Below, in pieces: positions 35,111 through 46,432 of a stretch of DNA of 64,000 nucleotides. The notes beneath the pieces were generated by a model. It was given only the letters and a program-made list of their open reading frames with translations, had not been told where the DNA came from and made no database searches. The translations under genes and the position numbers were made by a program. This DNA comes from Alligator mississippiensis. Taxonomy: Eukaryota > Chordata > Crocodylia > Alligatoridae. Location of the stretch: the NCBI RefSeq assembly GCF_030867095.1, contig NC_081826.1, forward strand, positions 40,588,001 through 40,652,000. The letters are read 5' to 3'. How positions within the stretch are numbered: position 1 is the first letter of the stretch; each line of letters begins with the position of its first letter.

Positions 35111-35938
35111 ATGCCAAGGCTTGCCAAAACTGTATCCAATGTATTCCATCTCCATAATAAAGCATGATCCCTAACATACTTGAGACTGCCTTTAGACAGA
35201 ACCTTGACTTTTTGGGAATGTCTAAAAAAAACAGCAGCAAAGGTCAAATCTTGAAACAATTTGCTAGCCAAAATTGCTGGATCAATATGGAGATCTGCAG
35301 CCACAACACTCCAGACTTCAGCTCTTGCCCTATCATACTCAGCAGCAGAGTATTGTGCACCTGTCTGGCAAAGATCGTCACATACACATCTTGCTGACAA
35401 TCAGCTGAATGCAACCATGTGTATCATAACTGGAACCCTCCACTCAACTCCTCTCCCCTGGCTTCCCGTCCTTGCAAATATCACTCCCCGATACATCTGT
35501 CGCCTGACGATGACCTGAAAGTTGTACCTTACCTACCACTCTACAATGACCTGTTTAATCCACCCAAGGTCTGCATTCCTTCGCAAGGCCCCTTATGAAG
35601 CAAACTCCCTGACCAGGATATGTTTGCAGAAGCCCTCTGGATCAAGGACGTCACAAACAAGTTCCTTGTGACAAACCTCACTTGTCAACCTGCTGGCTTT
35701 GAACAATCATGGTGAGAAGGGTCCCTGCTAAACAGGTTCAGGACAAGTCAAGGCCCCTGAGCAACCAACCTTCACTTCCGGGGCTTCAGTGCTAACCCAT
35801 TGTGCACTTGTGAAGAGATGCAAACAATGGCTGCACATCCCAAGGACTGTCCCCTCTACAAACTAGGAAGTGGATTAATAACTTTGAACTCAGTTTGCTT
35901 GGCTTTGCGGGTTTGCATTCACTAAATAAATAAATAAG
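35111..35938 (+). mobile_element. 3' part of a degenerate jockey/I-like LINE (not CR1)
   Basis: The + strand encodes, with interruptions, the C-terminal region of a non-LTR retrotransposon pol that differs from CR1: PLDRTLTFWECLKKTAAKVK, then NNLLAKIAGSIW, TSALALSYSAAEYCAPVWQR and STPLPWLPVLANI, and later in other frames QPAGF, SLLNRFRTSQGP, a cysteine-bearing LCTCEEMQTM, and CPLYKLGSGL. This order (LDR.L.....L.KTA.K...R.N, ALALCYS.AEYC.PVW, WLPVL.NI.P, QPGFD.PR..W...NRFR, C.CGE.QTM.HI...CPL) is a widespread LINE pol signature. The copy ends in an AAATAAATAA-like tail at 35922-35938. It is 5' truncated and has several stops and frame changes. Confidence 0.75.
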
Positions 35939-37140
35939 AGGCAATGTAGCCCATGAGCATTACTCTATGTATTGCTATGCAAACCATCATCTTGTATATC
36001 CATTATGAACTTCCCAAACCAGTGCACAACTGGCCAATAACATCCTGGGTCTCTAAGTCACAAGGCAATCACTCCTTTCTTCCAGGCCTCATTGTCTGGG
36101 GCCTCATTGGCAGCATTTGCATACCCCAGAGATCCAGAAGTCTGAGATTTTGCAAGCTATCCAAGCTAATAAGCAACTCAGTCCTACCAGCCTGTAAGTC
36201 ACGATCCGGACTGAAGAGAGATACACCCCCTAGCAAATACTCTTTCAAGAACTGCACTCATCTAGTGTGGCCATAGTGCCTGTTCATTGTAGCAAAGCTA
36301 TCTGGTCTCCGCTTCTGGCTGGCTGCAGATATTGCCAGAATAGTGTCTGTTGCTTCACAACTACTTTTCAAATGCTCTAGCTTCGGCTCTGTCTTGCCAG
36401 GCAAAGAAGAAGACTTGAGCATTCCTCCAAGCTTCCATTTTGAAAAAGTGACCAGGAAATGACATCAAAACCCAAGGACTTGGATTTCTCCCAGTTCCCA
36501 TGGGCTTCCAAAAAGGCCTTTCAAATACTTCCACAAACAACTGCTTCAGGGAACCTTAGCTAGATAGGCTACTCATAGGATAGCCTATCCAGAGGCTAGT
36601 AACTACAGGCATATAGTAAAGCTGAAGAATGGATATGTGGCAAAGATACACCTGCACCAAAACAGTGAATTTATACATTTATACATAGCTATCACCGTTT
36701 TAACTACCATTTCTTTGATTAGCCAGTGTTGGCACACCTTTTAAAATGAAATAACCCTCCTGGCACTGAGGATCCAGCAACCTCAACCATATAGTAAAGA
36801 TTTTTCTTTGAAACCATGTAAAAGCACAGCATTTTCCTGAATAACTGTGACTCAGAGCTTCAAGTACTTTCAACTGATCAGGCTTGTACTACATTTTTAC
36901 GAGTAGGGTGAAGTCTTAAAGCATAAATCATGCTTAAGGCAATACAACCGTGTAACAATATTATGAGATATGCAGAACAGGATGTACTTGGATACTAGTT
37001 TTCTAGTCACTAGTGGGGAGAGGGATCATATATCAGATATAGAGAAGGGAAAAATCAAGGAAAAGTAACAGGAAGTGGCAAAATGAAAACCTGGCAGAAA
37101 TTATCAGTATGAGGGAAAGAAAGATTCCAGATGCTTTAAA
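35939..37140. other. Intergenic sequence without a recognised feature
   Basis: No repeat ends, RNA gene or protein-like frame are recognised here. Confidence 0.45.
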
Positions 37141-37146
37141 AATAGT

Positions 37147-37163
37147 TTGGGGGGGGGGGGGGG
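37147..37163. repeat. Poly-G run
   Basis: An uninterrupted run of about 17 G lies in AT-rich DNA. Confidence 0.95.
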
Positions 37164-37317
37164 CAGATGAACAAAAGATCCACTAGTAGAAAGATGATCA
37201 GGAAAAAAATATAGAACAGGAGTCTCTCACCCATACATATGTGTATACATACACCTGAGCACGCGGATGCCTGCATGTGTACACCCACACACATTTGGGG
37301 TCAAAAAGAAATTATCC

Positions 37318-37622
37318 CGTGATCAGATTGGTATAGACTGGGAGCGTGGGGGGCAGGAAGGAGTTTGCCTTCATCTGCAGTGGTGGACTTGGCCCTCTTC
37401 CTTTGATTTCTTGAAAGTATTTGAACAACCCTGGCAGCAGCTGGATATTGGTCACTATTGTTCCCCTCTTTTACTTGTGGCATGTTAGGGTGCTATGGCT
37501 TGTGAGTATGTGGCAGTATTGCATGTGTAGCTTTAGTAATAGGTTAGATAAGGAATTACTTGGGTTGACTTGGACAAGGCTGATTCTGCCTCAGATCTCA
37601 TCCAGCCCTACTTTTCTATGAA
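37318..37622 (+). mobile_element. CR1 LINE 3' UTR and tail
   Basis: Motifs in order are GATCAGATTGGTATAGACTG, TTTGCCTTCATCTGCAG, and then GATAAGGAATTACTTGG with CATCCAGCCCTACTTTTCTA at the end. They match the CR1 3' UTR and its terminal CCAGCCCTACTTTTCTATGA phrase. The copy is old and has no coding part. Confidence 0.6.
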
Positions 37623-38124
37623 AACCCTGGAAACTGCTTCTAGAAATATTCTACTTGCATTTACAGTTCAAACTTTTCATTAAATATGAAAGTATTTCCA
37701 ACACACATACAAGCCACACAAGCTGTAAGATTTAAGGGTTTTTATTTGTACATACCTACATGAGGTAGTGTTCAACAACACATGGAGAACATGTGAAGCC
37801 TAGACCTGAAAGACTGAAGTTTTTTCCTATGGGGACATCTAGTGCACAGTGTTAGTATAACAACAAAGCTTTACAACATACTGCCTGAAACTGCAAAAAC
37901 AGGTTTCAGTTTATTCCCATAACGGTGATTGCTTTATCAGATGTGGACATAACACACGACCCAGAGGCAACTGTGAACAATTTATAGCAGGATTCCATTC
38001 TAAGTTACATTGGGGAATGTTGCTCTTCTGCAAACCCACCACTGAGCACATCGTCATAGCTCTTTGCTAGAGATATAGTTAGCTGTGTTAGTTGAAGTCA
38101 GGCAGAAGGCAGGGCATGGTGGCT

Positions 38125-38625
38125 CATTAGAGCAGCTCTCAACTGGGGACGCACAACACCTTGGGGTGCTGCTAAACCCTTTCAGGAGTGTCACTGCTGC
38201 AGTGACGGGGTAAAATCACATTGCATGCAATGCAGGGCTGTAGCACAAGCACACGTCTCTTGCCTTAGAGTCTCTAAAGCAAGCAGGAGAGCTGGCTCTG
38301 GCTGCAGTTCTTCCCAGTTCAGCTCTCCCCTTCCACTCTGTTCTTCCTGGGAGCAGAGGCACATGGGACAGTTCTACCTGTCCCATGTATCTGTTTCCAG
38401 GCAATGCTGGGAAGGGTCAGATCAAGGGCTACAGCACAAGCAGGATCTCCTGCATGCTTTAGGGTTATCATGTACATGCCACAACACTGGCCCTTGCTGG
38501 TTTGGGTGTGCAGCAGGCAAACAGGGCAGTTTTACCAGGTAGTAGCAGCAACAGCCAACTGAGAACCTTCATAAAAGTTGCAGAGGGTGCCCCGATTCTG
38601 AATCACTTGAAAACAACTTCCTAAG
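38125..38625. mobile_element. Possible Charlie-like hAT fragment
   Basis: CAGCTCTCAACTGGGGACGC at the left, and TTGCAGAGGGTGCCCCGATT with CACTTGAAAAC at the right, resemble hAT non-autonomous elements. The inverted end is not convincing. Confidence 0.25.
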
Positions 38626-38746
38626 AGTCTAAATGGTTCAGAAAGGCACAAACCTTCTGTAGGTGACAGTCTATGTCATCAGATAAAATGAAGAATTCGT
38701 TGCACTTGACGGCATAGGGCTATTGACTACAAAAGATTATGCCTCC

Positions 38747-39085
38747 CTGCAGTGCCACACACCGCACATTCAGGCGTTCCCTGCATGAAAAACGTGGGGC
38801 AGCACACACAGCAGCAGCATGCACCACCTAAAACCGGAGCCTGGCCAACCAGAGCCACACTCTGGCTGCCAGCCAGGCTCTGAGCAGCAGGATCACTGGC
38901 TGCAGCTCTCTGAGGCACCCAGGTAAGGCTGCTGGGGCCAGTGCTGGCCCCAGCCTCCTCTACCCTACCCGGGGTAACCTGCCACAGGCATTCCCTGGGG
39001 ACAAGTAGCAGCAGCACAAGGTGTGCCACTGCTTCCTGTGCCAGGAAAACAAACATTCATGTTCATGTGGACACAGCCTAAAGGG
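38747..39085. mobile_element. MITE with CCACACACCGCACATTC-type ends
   Basis: The left end (GCAGTGCCACACACCGCACA followed by TTCAGGCGTTCCCTG) and the complement of the right end (CTGTGTCCACATGAACATGA followed by ATGTTTGTTTTCCTG) are diverged inverted repeats flanking a GC-rich centre. This layout recalls Harbinger-derived MITEs. Confidence 0.4.
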
Positions 39086-40480
39086 CCAACATGACCTACC
39101 TTTGTAGTTAGTGTGACGCAGTAATGCCAAAGGTGATGTTTAATGAGTTGTATGACTGGTGTACAAACTTGGGAACCATTCTGAAGATTCACCCACCTGT
39201 ATCATGGAGCCTACCTGGAGAATTTAAGATTCTTGTCCAGGCATTTTAGATGTATAGATATTCTAAACACAAATCCATCAATTGTTCTATATTATTTTGG
39301 CTTCACTGGATTCTGGGTGACTCTTCTGTGCAACCAATGTCTTGCTTCCATTCCCGCCCCTCCCTCCCCCAGAAAGATTCCCAGTAAATGCAGACAACAT
39401 ATTACTACAGTTGTTTAATTCAGTAATGGCCAAATAATTATGTTACACAGTTCAACAGAAACCTTTTCATGTTTGTAAAATATATCATTTCTGTAGAAGA
39501 AAAACAATGCTGATTTTTGTGATTCTTTTAAATTCAACTTAAATGTGTGAATTCATTTCCAAATACTGTATGATCAATAAATTGTTTCATATTTAGATTT
39601 TCATTTCAAATTTAAAGAATCAAACATAAAACTCGTAAAAAGAAAGTTGTATATTTACTTGAATGTTAGTTAGGGGAATGCCACCTTCCGGTAAGTATTT
39701 GCATCAGGCTGTCTGCAAGCTACAATTATTCAATTATCTAATTTAACATTCATCTTTGTTCTCAGAACTCTGTACTAGAATGACTGGAAATTGAAGGCTG
39801 TCATTTTTTTAAAAGGTGAACTGTAATGCTTAAAGAATTCAGTAAGTGATGAGACAATGTTTATACTCCCAGTTGGCTTGTGTTGTCCAAATATAGGGAA
39901 TAAAGAAAAATGTCAGGCTCTAGCTGATTTTACAAAAATTAAAAGCCAAACTACAATGTGACAGCCCAAATCATTAACATAAAATTTGAGTTAATCCAAT
40001 GATGAAAATTTACATCTTAAAACTACCAAAAGACATTTTTGCAAGGACTGAATTCTCCTGTTTCTTGTCAAAAAATGCTGAAATCCTCTACATTTAGAGA
40101 CGCTTTTCAGCTGTTAAGGTGTGAGCAATGTCAATCAAAATAACATGGAACTCATTTATTGACAGTGATTTCTAACTTGTTTGACTTTACTTACATTTAA
40201 ATATAACCCATTCGCTCTATTAATGAATGTAGGGTATCAAGGATCCCATTTAAAGCACTTCAGCAAACTTAAACTTTCAAGTAGTTCAGGCTCCACTTTT
40301 TAGCCATTTTTGTTTACACAGTAGACCAAAACCCATTTTGTCAGTTAAATTACAATGAAGATGTTTATACAAAAAAGAAAAGGTCCTTTTAAAAAAATGT
40401 TCACACCAACGCAGAAAGAAACATTTTGGTAGATACACATTATAATAACCAAATCTGCAGTCGGTATTTCTAACGTAGGA
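39086..40480. other. Intergenic or distal POP1 3' UTR, no feature recognised
   Basis: This is AT-rich sequence with no repeat that I can name. It could belong to a long POP1 3' UTR, but nothing in the sequence decides this. Confidence 0.4.
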
Positions 40481-40991
40481 TGCTTTTATTTAAGCACCGA
40501 GTTTCTCAAGGGAAAAAAAAGTTTGTACTGTATCAGGTTCACCTTGCTGCAGCCAGACTTCCTTAGCTGCAAGATTTAAGAATCCAGGAAAGCCATTTGT
40601 TATGTACACCAGCCAAGACAGCAAGCAGTTAGCAGAATAATGAATTGCATCAGTCCATAACCAGATTTTTTTGTGGAAGCATTGCAAGGGTATGAATCAC
40701 TGATAACATTTGTTTCAATTGTACTAAAATTAAAAAATATGCCTGTTCGCCAAACAAGATAATCATTTTTGTACTCAGAATCTTTGAGCAATATATGTTA
40801 TCAGTAGATTAGCTGGTTAACTGGTTAACTGATATAGGATACTAGTTTTCTAAGTATTTTCATACTGCTCATTACATAACTGAGTCATATAATCATTTCT
40901 TCTAATTCCTGTCTCTAATTTGAAAGTCCACAGACATTATACAAGGAATAATACTGGAACTGTCTGTGTACTATTTTATTATAATGACCAT
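40481..40991 (-). other. POP1: Probable POP1 3' UTR
   Basis: On the minus strand, AATAAA occurs 11 bases after the stop (40975-40980) and again at 40485-40490. The first is very close to the stop codon, so the second may be the main signal. The true end needs transcripts. Confidence 0.4.
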
Positions 40992-41646
40992 TTATACCTC
41001 AATAGTGAGTCTAGCAAATCTGTATTGCCGAGACCCTGGAGTTCTTAACAAAACAAAGCCTTTTTTATCTTCTGGTTGACTGGATAACATATGTAGTAAT
41101 CCTGTCAAGCTAACAAATCCCAGTGCTTCTCCACAGCCATCAGCCAATGAAAAATCTCCTCGAGTGACAAACCCTAAGAGAATTCTAGAGCAATGTGAAG
41201 TTACATCTGATAAAGGGTCAGACCATAATCCAAGAACTAGGTTTTTCTGCTCCTCAACTGCATTTGCCTCCAGGCTACTAGAAGCAGAACTTTCTAGAGT
41301 TTTCCCACGGTCTTTTTTCTTTTTTCTCTCTTTTAGTTTTACTATCTTGTGCTTGAATATGTCACTGTGTTTGGGTTCTTCAGGACCACAGAAGAGCTTG
41401 TCTTCACTTAGGTGCAGAAAGTCTTCCTTGGTTGGAATGCAAACCATGGTATGCAACTCAGGGGTACCCTTTCGCAGTAAAGAGAAGGTGACCCACACAA
41501 GTGCCCTTGGGTAGCACTTAAAGATTGGTAAGAGGACATCTTCAGTCATTTCCTTCTGCCCCTGTCTGGAAGCAGTGCGTCCCCTCCAACCTCTTCCAGA
41601 AGTAGGCCGGCACCAGGCTGATAATTGCTTTAATAATTCTGTGCTC
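40992..41646 (-). CDS. POP1: POP1 terminal coding exon
   Basis: POP1 is the large scaffold protein of nuclear RNase P (tRNA 5' maturation) and RNase MRP (rRNA processing). The exon opens after CTCAAACAG at 41647-41649 and reads [17 protein letters not shown] through [55 protein letters not shown], a lysine-rich stretch ([11 protein letters not shown]), [49 protein letters not shown] and finally [11 protein letters not shown]-stop. These blocks are the conserved C-terminal domain of vertebrate POP1, including the characteristic FAR-x-x-IEV end. The exon encodes 217 residues plus the first-base completion of an arginine codon shared with the exon upstream. The basic stretch is a plausible nucleolar targeting or RNA contact region (inference). 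Confidence 0.97.
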
Positions 41647-43294
41647 CTGTTTGAGGTATAAAGATGTGTTAGGGATACTTGGAAAAATATATTACAAAAA
41701 CACCAGAAGGGGTACTGAAAATTAATGTTTCTATTTTCAAAATAAGGCCCTCAACAGCTTTTTGAGTATGTGTGTAAATGTCTTAAAATTAAAAAGAGAA
41801 AGGGGTGCTGGCCAATTAAAAGCCATGTGGTTATACTACTGCTTCCTTAGAGCCTTCAAAGTGGACTGTTTAAGCCAGATTTACCTTTCTTCAGTGCATG
41901 TACTAATTACACAGAATGAAAGACTCACATCCAGGCACTTCTCTTTACATGCACAAACACATCCTCTTGCTTAAGCACTGTTCTAAAAATCAGATGAAAC
42001 TGCTAATTCGCTCTACTTTTTGGTAGTGCTGGAGAGATGTTATACCTGTGATGGTGCAGGAAACATGCAAGGGGTAAGCAGTTTTTGGGTGATATTTTTA
42101 ATTATACCAACTGCACAGTTGGGACAGATTTATGCCAAACAGGCTTTCATTTCTAGTAGTGGTGAAACGTGAGGAATTTCAAATGGTAGAAAACTTTCCA
42201 GGAGGGGGAGCATACAGGTTTCAGCCTGCAACCATCCCCGCTCCTCTGCTCTCCATACCTTCACCAGACTGGGGTGATCCCAATCTGGGGAAGGAATGGG
42301 GAGCTGTGGCTCTGCTTGTTCCAGTCCCCAGGGAGACTGCAGTAGTGGGAAAAGACATGCCATGACTTCTCCAGACTGGGGGACAGCTTCTTCCACTCTG
42401 GTTTGGGAAAGAGGTAGGAAGCACTGCCTCGCTGGTCTAGTCCACTCTCCTCTTGGACCAGACCTGACCAGAAGTTCATTCTTGCAAGAGAGTTTCTCTC
42501 ACAAGAGAAACCTAGAAGATCTCTCTCTCAGAGGGTGCATGTTTCTTTCAGAAGAAATTGAACAAATGCTTGTATGCTCAGAGTTTCTACTGGGAGAGTG
42601 GCAATTCTCCTGGTAGAAACAGAACACCTGTATGCATCCTCAAACAAGCTTCTGAACATAATGCATTACTTAAGAAGAATGCATTGCATTTGAAAGTTTT
42701 TCTAAGTCTATCCTAAACGTGCAGTTGGTCCAATAAAATATACTGCCCACAAAAATCCTTGCCTATTTCCTCTATAGATTGTGACAATCATAGTCCATAT
42801 TCATATATTATAGACAAGAATGCAAGAAAAGGTGCTAAAGAGGCAGTTTTTAAGTAGCTGATAAATGCTTTTAGGTGCATGATTTTTTTTCTTGTAGATT
42901 ATAAGATGCTAATTTCTTCAGGTAAAGTGAATCAGGAGCCTCTAAAATATGCTTCATGCCTCTGGCGGGAGGAATATCAGCATTCCCAAACAAGTGCCAA
43001 CTTAAAAAGTAGTTTAAAGAGGGCTCACTCCTGTGCCCAGTCACCAGTTCTACGAAGAGAGAGGAGGAAGAATTGTTATTGTAGCAGATTTATATCCTTA
43101 GTACAACTTTTGATCAGTCGCATCCCCACCAGGGTATGAGAAATCTACCAGGCCAAACTCATTTCCCCATATCCATACTCCAAGGAATGAGGAAACTCAA
43201 AACAATTATGGCTTTTTGTTGCTTCCCAATTATATAAAGCATCTTTATAGCGGCAAGTAACATCTTGCATGCTTCTGAAGCCACTCTGTCATAC

Positions 43295-43633
43295 CTGAGA
43301 ACAATGAAGCGATTACTTGCTACAACTCCGTCTTTCTTGCCCAAGTCTTGGACCTCATTCAATATTTCCGTGATTACATTCCCTTGAGAGCATGTCGTTT
43401 CCTTGTTTTCTTCCATCTGGCTAGTCTCATGAGAAGACTCTGTGCCTACTCTGGGCTGTGGATCATTAGGAGCCTGCTTTTCAGTCACACATCTCTTAAT
43501 TTCTGACATACGTGTAGATTTTGCTTGTGTTTTGTTTCTTTCTTCCCAGTTCTGGGTTAGTTGTTCCCATGGGCAGAGGAAAGGGGTCAGGGTGCCAAGT
43601 TTGACATAGTTTGCCCTTTTTGCAGGTGGGCGC
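43295..43633 (-). CDS. POP1: POP1 coding exon (linker after the POPLD domain)
   Basis: Bounded by TTATTTAG at the 5' side and an AG|GTATGA donor, the exon reads [33 protein letters not shown], then about 75 residues of hydrophilic, poorly conserved sequence ([20 protein letters not shown]), and ends [11 protein letters not shown]. The RPPAKRxNxVKLGTLxPF block and the PWEQLTQ motif are conserved in POP1; the rest is the variable acidic linker that precedes the C-terminal domain. Phases fit both neighbours: an AG|G arginine at each junction. An open frame extends past the donor in the intron, but the splice pattern and the continuation [15 protein letters not shown] in the next exon fix the boundary. 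Confidence 0.95.
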
Positions 43634-44412
43634 CTAAATAATAAAAAGAAAATGGAAGAACTTCCCATATTTAATTTGGAACAGAGAAACAGCATTCATT
43701 ACAATGCATTAGTATAAACCCTGAAGCATGGGATTAATGGATTAAATATTACTAAATATAATATAAATAGGATGCAGCAAGTAGCGTAAGCATATTGCAA
43801 ACTTGAGTGGAAGAACTAACCAAGGAAGAAAAATCTAATCCAAAAAGGGCTGTCACAACCACCTGGCCTGACCTTCCTTACTTGCACACATAAACTGTAG
43901 ATTTTCCCCATCATCTAAATTAAAGCACATCCTAAAGACAATAGCAAACTCAAGAATCCTGAGACACTACAAGTTTACTATGCCCCCAAGGCAAACATTC
44001 ATTCCAGTGCCCAACCTTTCCCTGCTGCCAGAAAACTGCAACTCATTAGACTGTTTTCTCTAGTTTTTTACCTCTGCTACCAGACTCCTGCCTGCATCAT
44101 CAATGAGGCTAAGCACCATGCCACCAGATATCTTCCTTAGATTCAACCAGCCGGCACAATGATTAAGTTTCCTTCGAACTCCCTTGCAGGAGTATTCACA
44201 AACTGAGCTTTTGAAGTCTCATACTACATGCTTTGACTCCATCTCTAGGATCACCCCTCCCTTGTCCCTGCCATTAACTGTCCCTTTTGTTAACTTACCA
44301 AGTTCTCTCTTGAAACAAGGTTCATGACCTTGTTTGGAGGGCCAGTCTAGAACTTCACTCCTTTGATGGCTACAAATCTCTCTCTAGTTTTCAGTCTCAT
44401 TTCATTCACAAT

Positions 44413-44882
44413 TAGGGACCTACTGAAATCGTGATTTTGTGAAATCTGGCACCGCCCACAAAATTGGGTAATGCCTGTGAAATCTGCGAGAAAAAAAAAC
44501 CTTACTGAAAAGAAAATGCAGGTTCCTCAGAGGAAGCCAGCAGTCCTTAGGGCACTGCAGCAGCCCACAGAAGTGGGGTAGGGGGAGTGAGGCCTGCCCA
44601 CTTGAAGGGCTGCCGGGAAGATGGCTGCTGCCCCCGCTCCTCACCACAGATTGGCTGCAAGGGCTACTATCACGTGGCCCCAACGACTTTCCACCAATTG
44701 ACAGCAAGACTGCATGACTGGCAGCCCTCACAACCAACCAGTGGCAAGGGGTGGGGCCACCTGGACCCCTTAGCCAATCAGAGGTGGGGAGAAAGCTGCA
44801 CTCTACCTGCAAAATGGCTGCTGGACCCCATGTTTTGCCTGAAAAATCAGGGGGCAGCTGCCCCAAATTCAGTAGGTCCCTA
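44413..44882. mobile_element. hAT-like MITE with TAGGGACCTACTGAA ends
   Basis: The left end TAGGGACCTACTGAA is the exact complement of the right end TTCAGTAGGTCCCTA. The flanks TTCACAAT (44405-44412) and TTCATGAT (44883-44890) agree at 6 of 8 bases, as expected for an old 8-bp hAT duplication. The interior is GC-rich and without coding capacity. It interrupts the CR1/L3 element and so is younger. Confidence 0.85.
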
Positions 44883-45234
44883 TTCATGATCAAGCTGTAC
44901 CTATTTAATCTTGTACCAGAATTATCCTATAATTTAAATATTTTTCCGTATCTCGTGTATTTATAAATAGAGTAATCATTTCCCCTCTCAGTCTTCACAA
45001 AGTTAGAATAAACAACCAAGTTCTTTTAATCTTGCCCCAGTAAGGTACATTCTCCATTCCCTTATTCACTTCAGTAGCCCTTCTCTGTAACTTCCAGCTC
45101 AATGTCTTTTGAACCCAATGACCAGAAATGTACATAATATTCTAAATTAGCTTCTCCTATTGTAGGAATGTCTTTTACTGTAGTATTTTTCCTTCCCTAT
45201 CTCTTATAGAAGCACCTTATCTAAGAGATTATAG

Positions 45235-45588
45235 CAGGGGTGCTCAACCCCATGGCCTGTGGCCCAGATCCAGCCTCCAGCATTATGTCATCTGTCCTAC
45301 AGTGCTCTCCCCATGGATCCTAGTGGAGTGGTCCCTGTGGGCTGTGGCCCTGCATGCTACATCAGGTACATGGGACCTGTTCCCAATGTGTGTGGCCCCT
45401 GGAGCCTGATTCCAGCCAGGTGGGTGTGGCACCAGGTTCTGTGCCACTTCTGCCTGGCTGAGATTGGGCCCTGGGGACCCACGTCATCCCTGCTCAGCTG
45501 GGATCGGGCTCCATCTGGGTGGTGGAGGCACGGGGCCCAATCCTGGCATGTGAGGACAGCACAGGGCCCAAAGCTGTGAGCACCACTG
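45235..45588. mobile_element. hAT-like MITE with CAGGGGTGCTCAA ends
   Basis: The left end CAGGGGTGCTCAACCC and the right end TGTGAGCACCACTG are inverted repeats of the CAGGGGTGCTCAA kind seen in Charlie-type hAT elements. The flanks GATTATAG (45227-45234) and CATTATAA (45589-45596) agree at 6 of 8 bases. The body is GC-rich and non-coding. It is the second insertion in the same CR1/L3 copy. Confidence 0.8.
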
Positions 45589-46277
45589 CATTATAAGATT
45601 GCTCGTTGCTTCATATTGGCAGCTGTTGTCATGTTGTTTGCCATATACAGCCAAATCTGTTTCCTTCTGTTTCTTCTAATCAATGAGCTCCCACAAGTGT
45701 ATTTGACATGGCTGATGAGAGGCAAACCTAGCTTAAATAAAATTGAAAAAAGTTTGAGGTTATTTTCTGTGACAAGAGAGACAAATAATTAGAATACAAG
45801 AATTATTTTGCCTGACGTTAATTATACTATCAAGTATTAACTACTGCATGCCCCATTATTTGTACAATGCTTTTAGAAACCTGATCTCAAAATGCCTTCT
45901 CACTAACTTTATCTTTCTGCATTTGGCAGAAATTGATTTTTCCCCTATTTGATGCTAACAGAGCTTGAAATTTATGGCTTTGTTTACTCCACTGTGTTAT
46001 CCACCATCACATTAAAACTTTATGAATGAACGTGTGGATCTAAAAAGGTTTTAATTAATTTATGGGTGCTATTAACATAGCACTTACTTTCTACAGAACA
46101 CCATTTTTTCTTGTAATCACATTTCAAACATGAACAGAGGTTCTCAACAAAACGTAATTCTAGAAATTAAACAAGGCAACAACAGATCATGACATTTTTT
46201 AGGGAATATCATTTAAAAAAAACAGGCCAATTTTCTAAATAAAAAAAAAAATCAATCTTGGATAAATTAAATTTTAC

Positions 46278-46432
46278 CTCTTGAATTTTTCAAAAAGATT
46301 GCTTTCTAGTTCTTTGGCAAACTGAATTCCAGCAGGACAGTCTGGGTAATCATCTGGAATATGAGGTATTCTTTTATATTCAGAATGTTTCAAAGCCTCT
46401 TGCAAGCCACCAACTCGTACACCTTGATATAT
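46278..46432 (-). CDS. POP1: POP1 coding exon (end of the POPLD domain)
   Basis: Flanked by ACCTTGCAG and AG|GTAAAA, this 155-bp exon reads [51 protein letters not shown] plus two bases of a split arginine. The VRVGGL motif and the FPDCPAG-type motif (here YPDCPAG) are conserved in the POPLD domain of POP1, a segment of the core that contacts the RNA and other subunits. It starts in phase 0, directly after the WIPF codons of the preceding exon. The final arginine is completed by G from the next exon, giving KRRPPAK, as in other vertebrates. Confidence 0.96.

Larger units (their letters stand above)
44210..45720 (-). mobile_element. Old CR1/L3-type LINE with two nested hAT-like insertions
   Basis: The + strand shows, in order, the complement of CR1/L3 pol C-terminal sequence: AGAACTTCACTCCTTTGATG at 44348-44367, TTATAAATAGAGTAATCATT, CCCCTCTCAGTCTTCACAAA, AACCAAGTTCTTTTAATC, GTAGCCCTTCTCTGTAACTT, TTCCCTATCTCT, and beyond the second insertion TTGGCAGCTGTTGTCATGTT. 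This is the familiar minus-strand order of the family. It is interrupted at 44413-44882 and 45235-45588 by elements with their own target duplications. The LINE is heavily diverged and has no usable frame. Confidence 0.75.
43634..46277 (-). other. POP1: POP1 intron carrying an old CR1 and two nested MITEs
   Basis: This is the intron between the POPLD-end exon and the linker exon. Its main contents are given under the elements at 44.2-45.7 kb. No extra exon is seen. Confidence 0.8.

Noticed and set aside
37147-37163. Poly-G run considered as a functional quadruplex site
   Set aside because: A single mononucleotide run in intergenic DNA is most simply a microsatellite, and its length may be a sequencing artefact.
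3889-40480. Search for KCNS2 or another host gene between NIPAL2 and POP1
   Set aside because: No potassium-channel or other conserved protein frame was found; KCNS2 is expected on the far side of NIPAL2.
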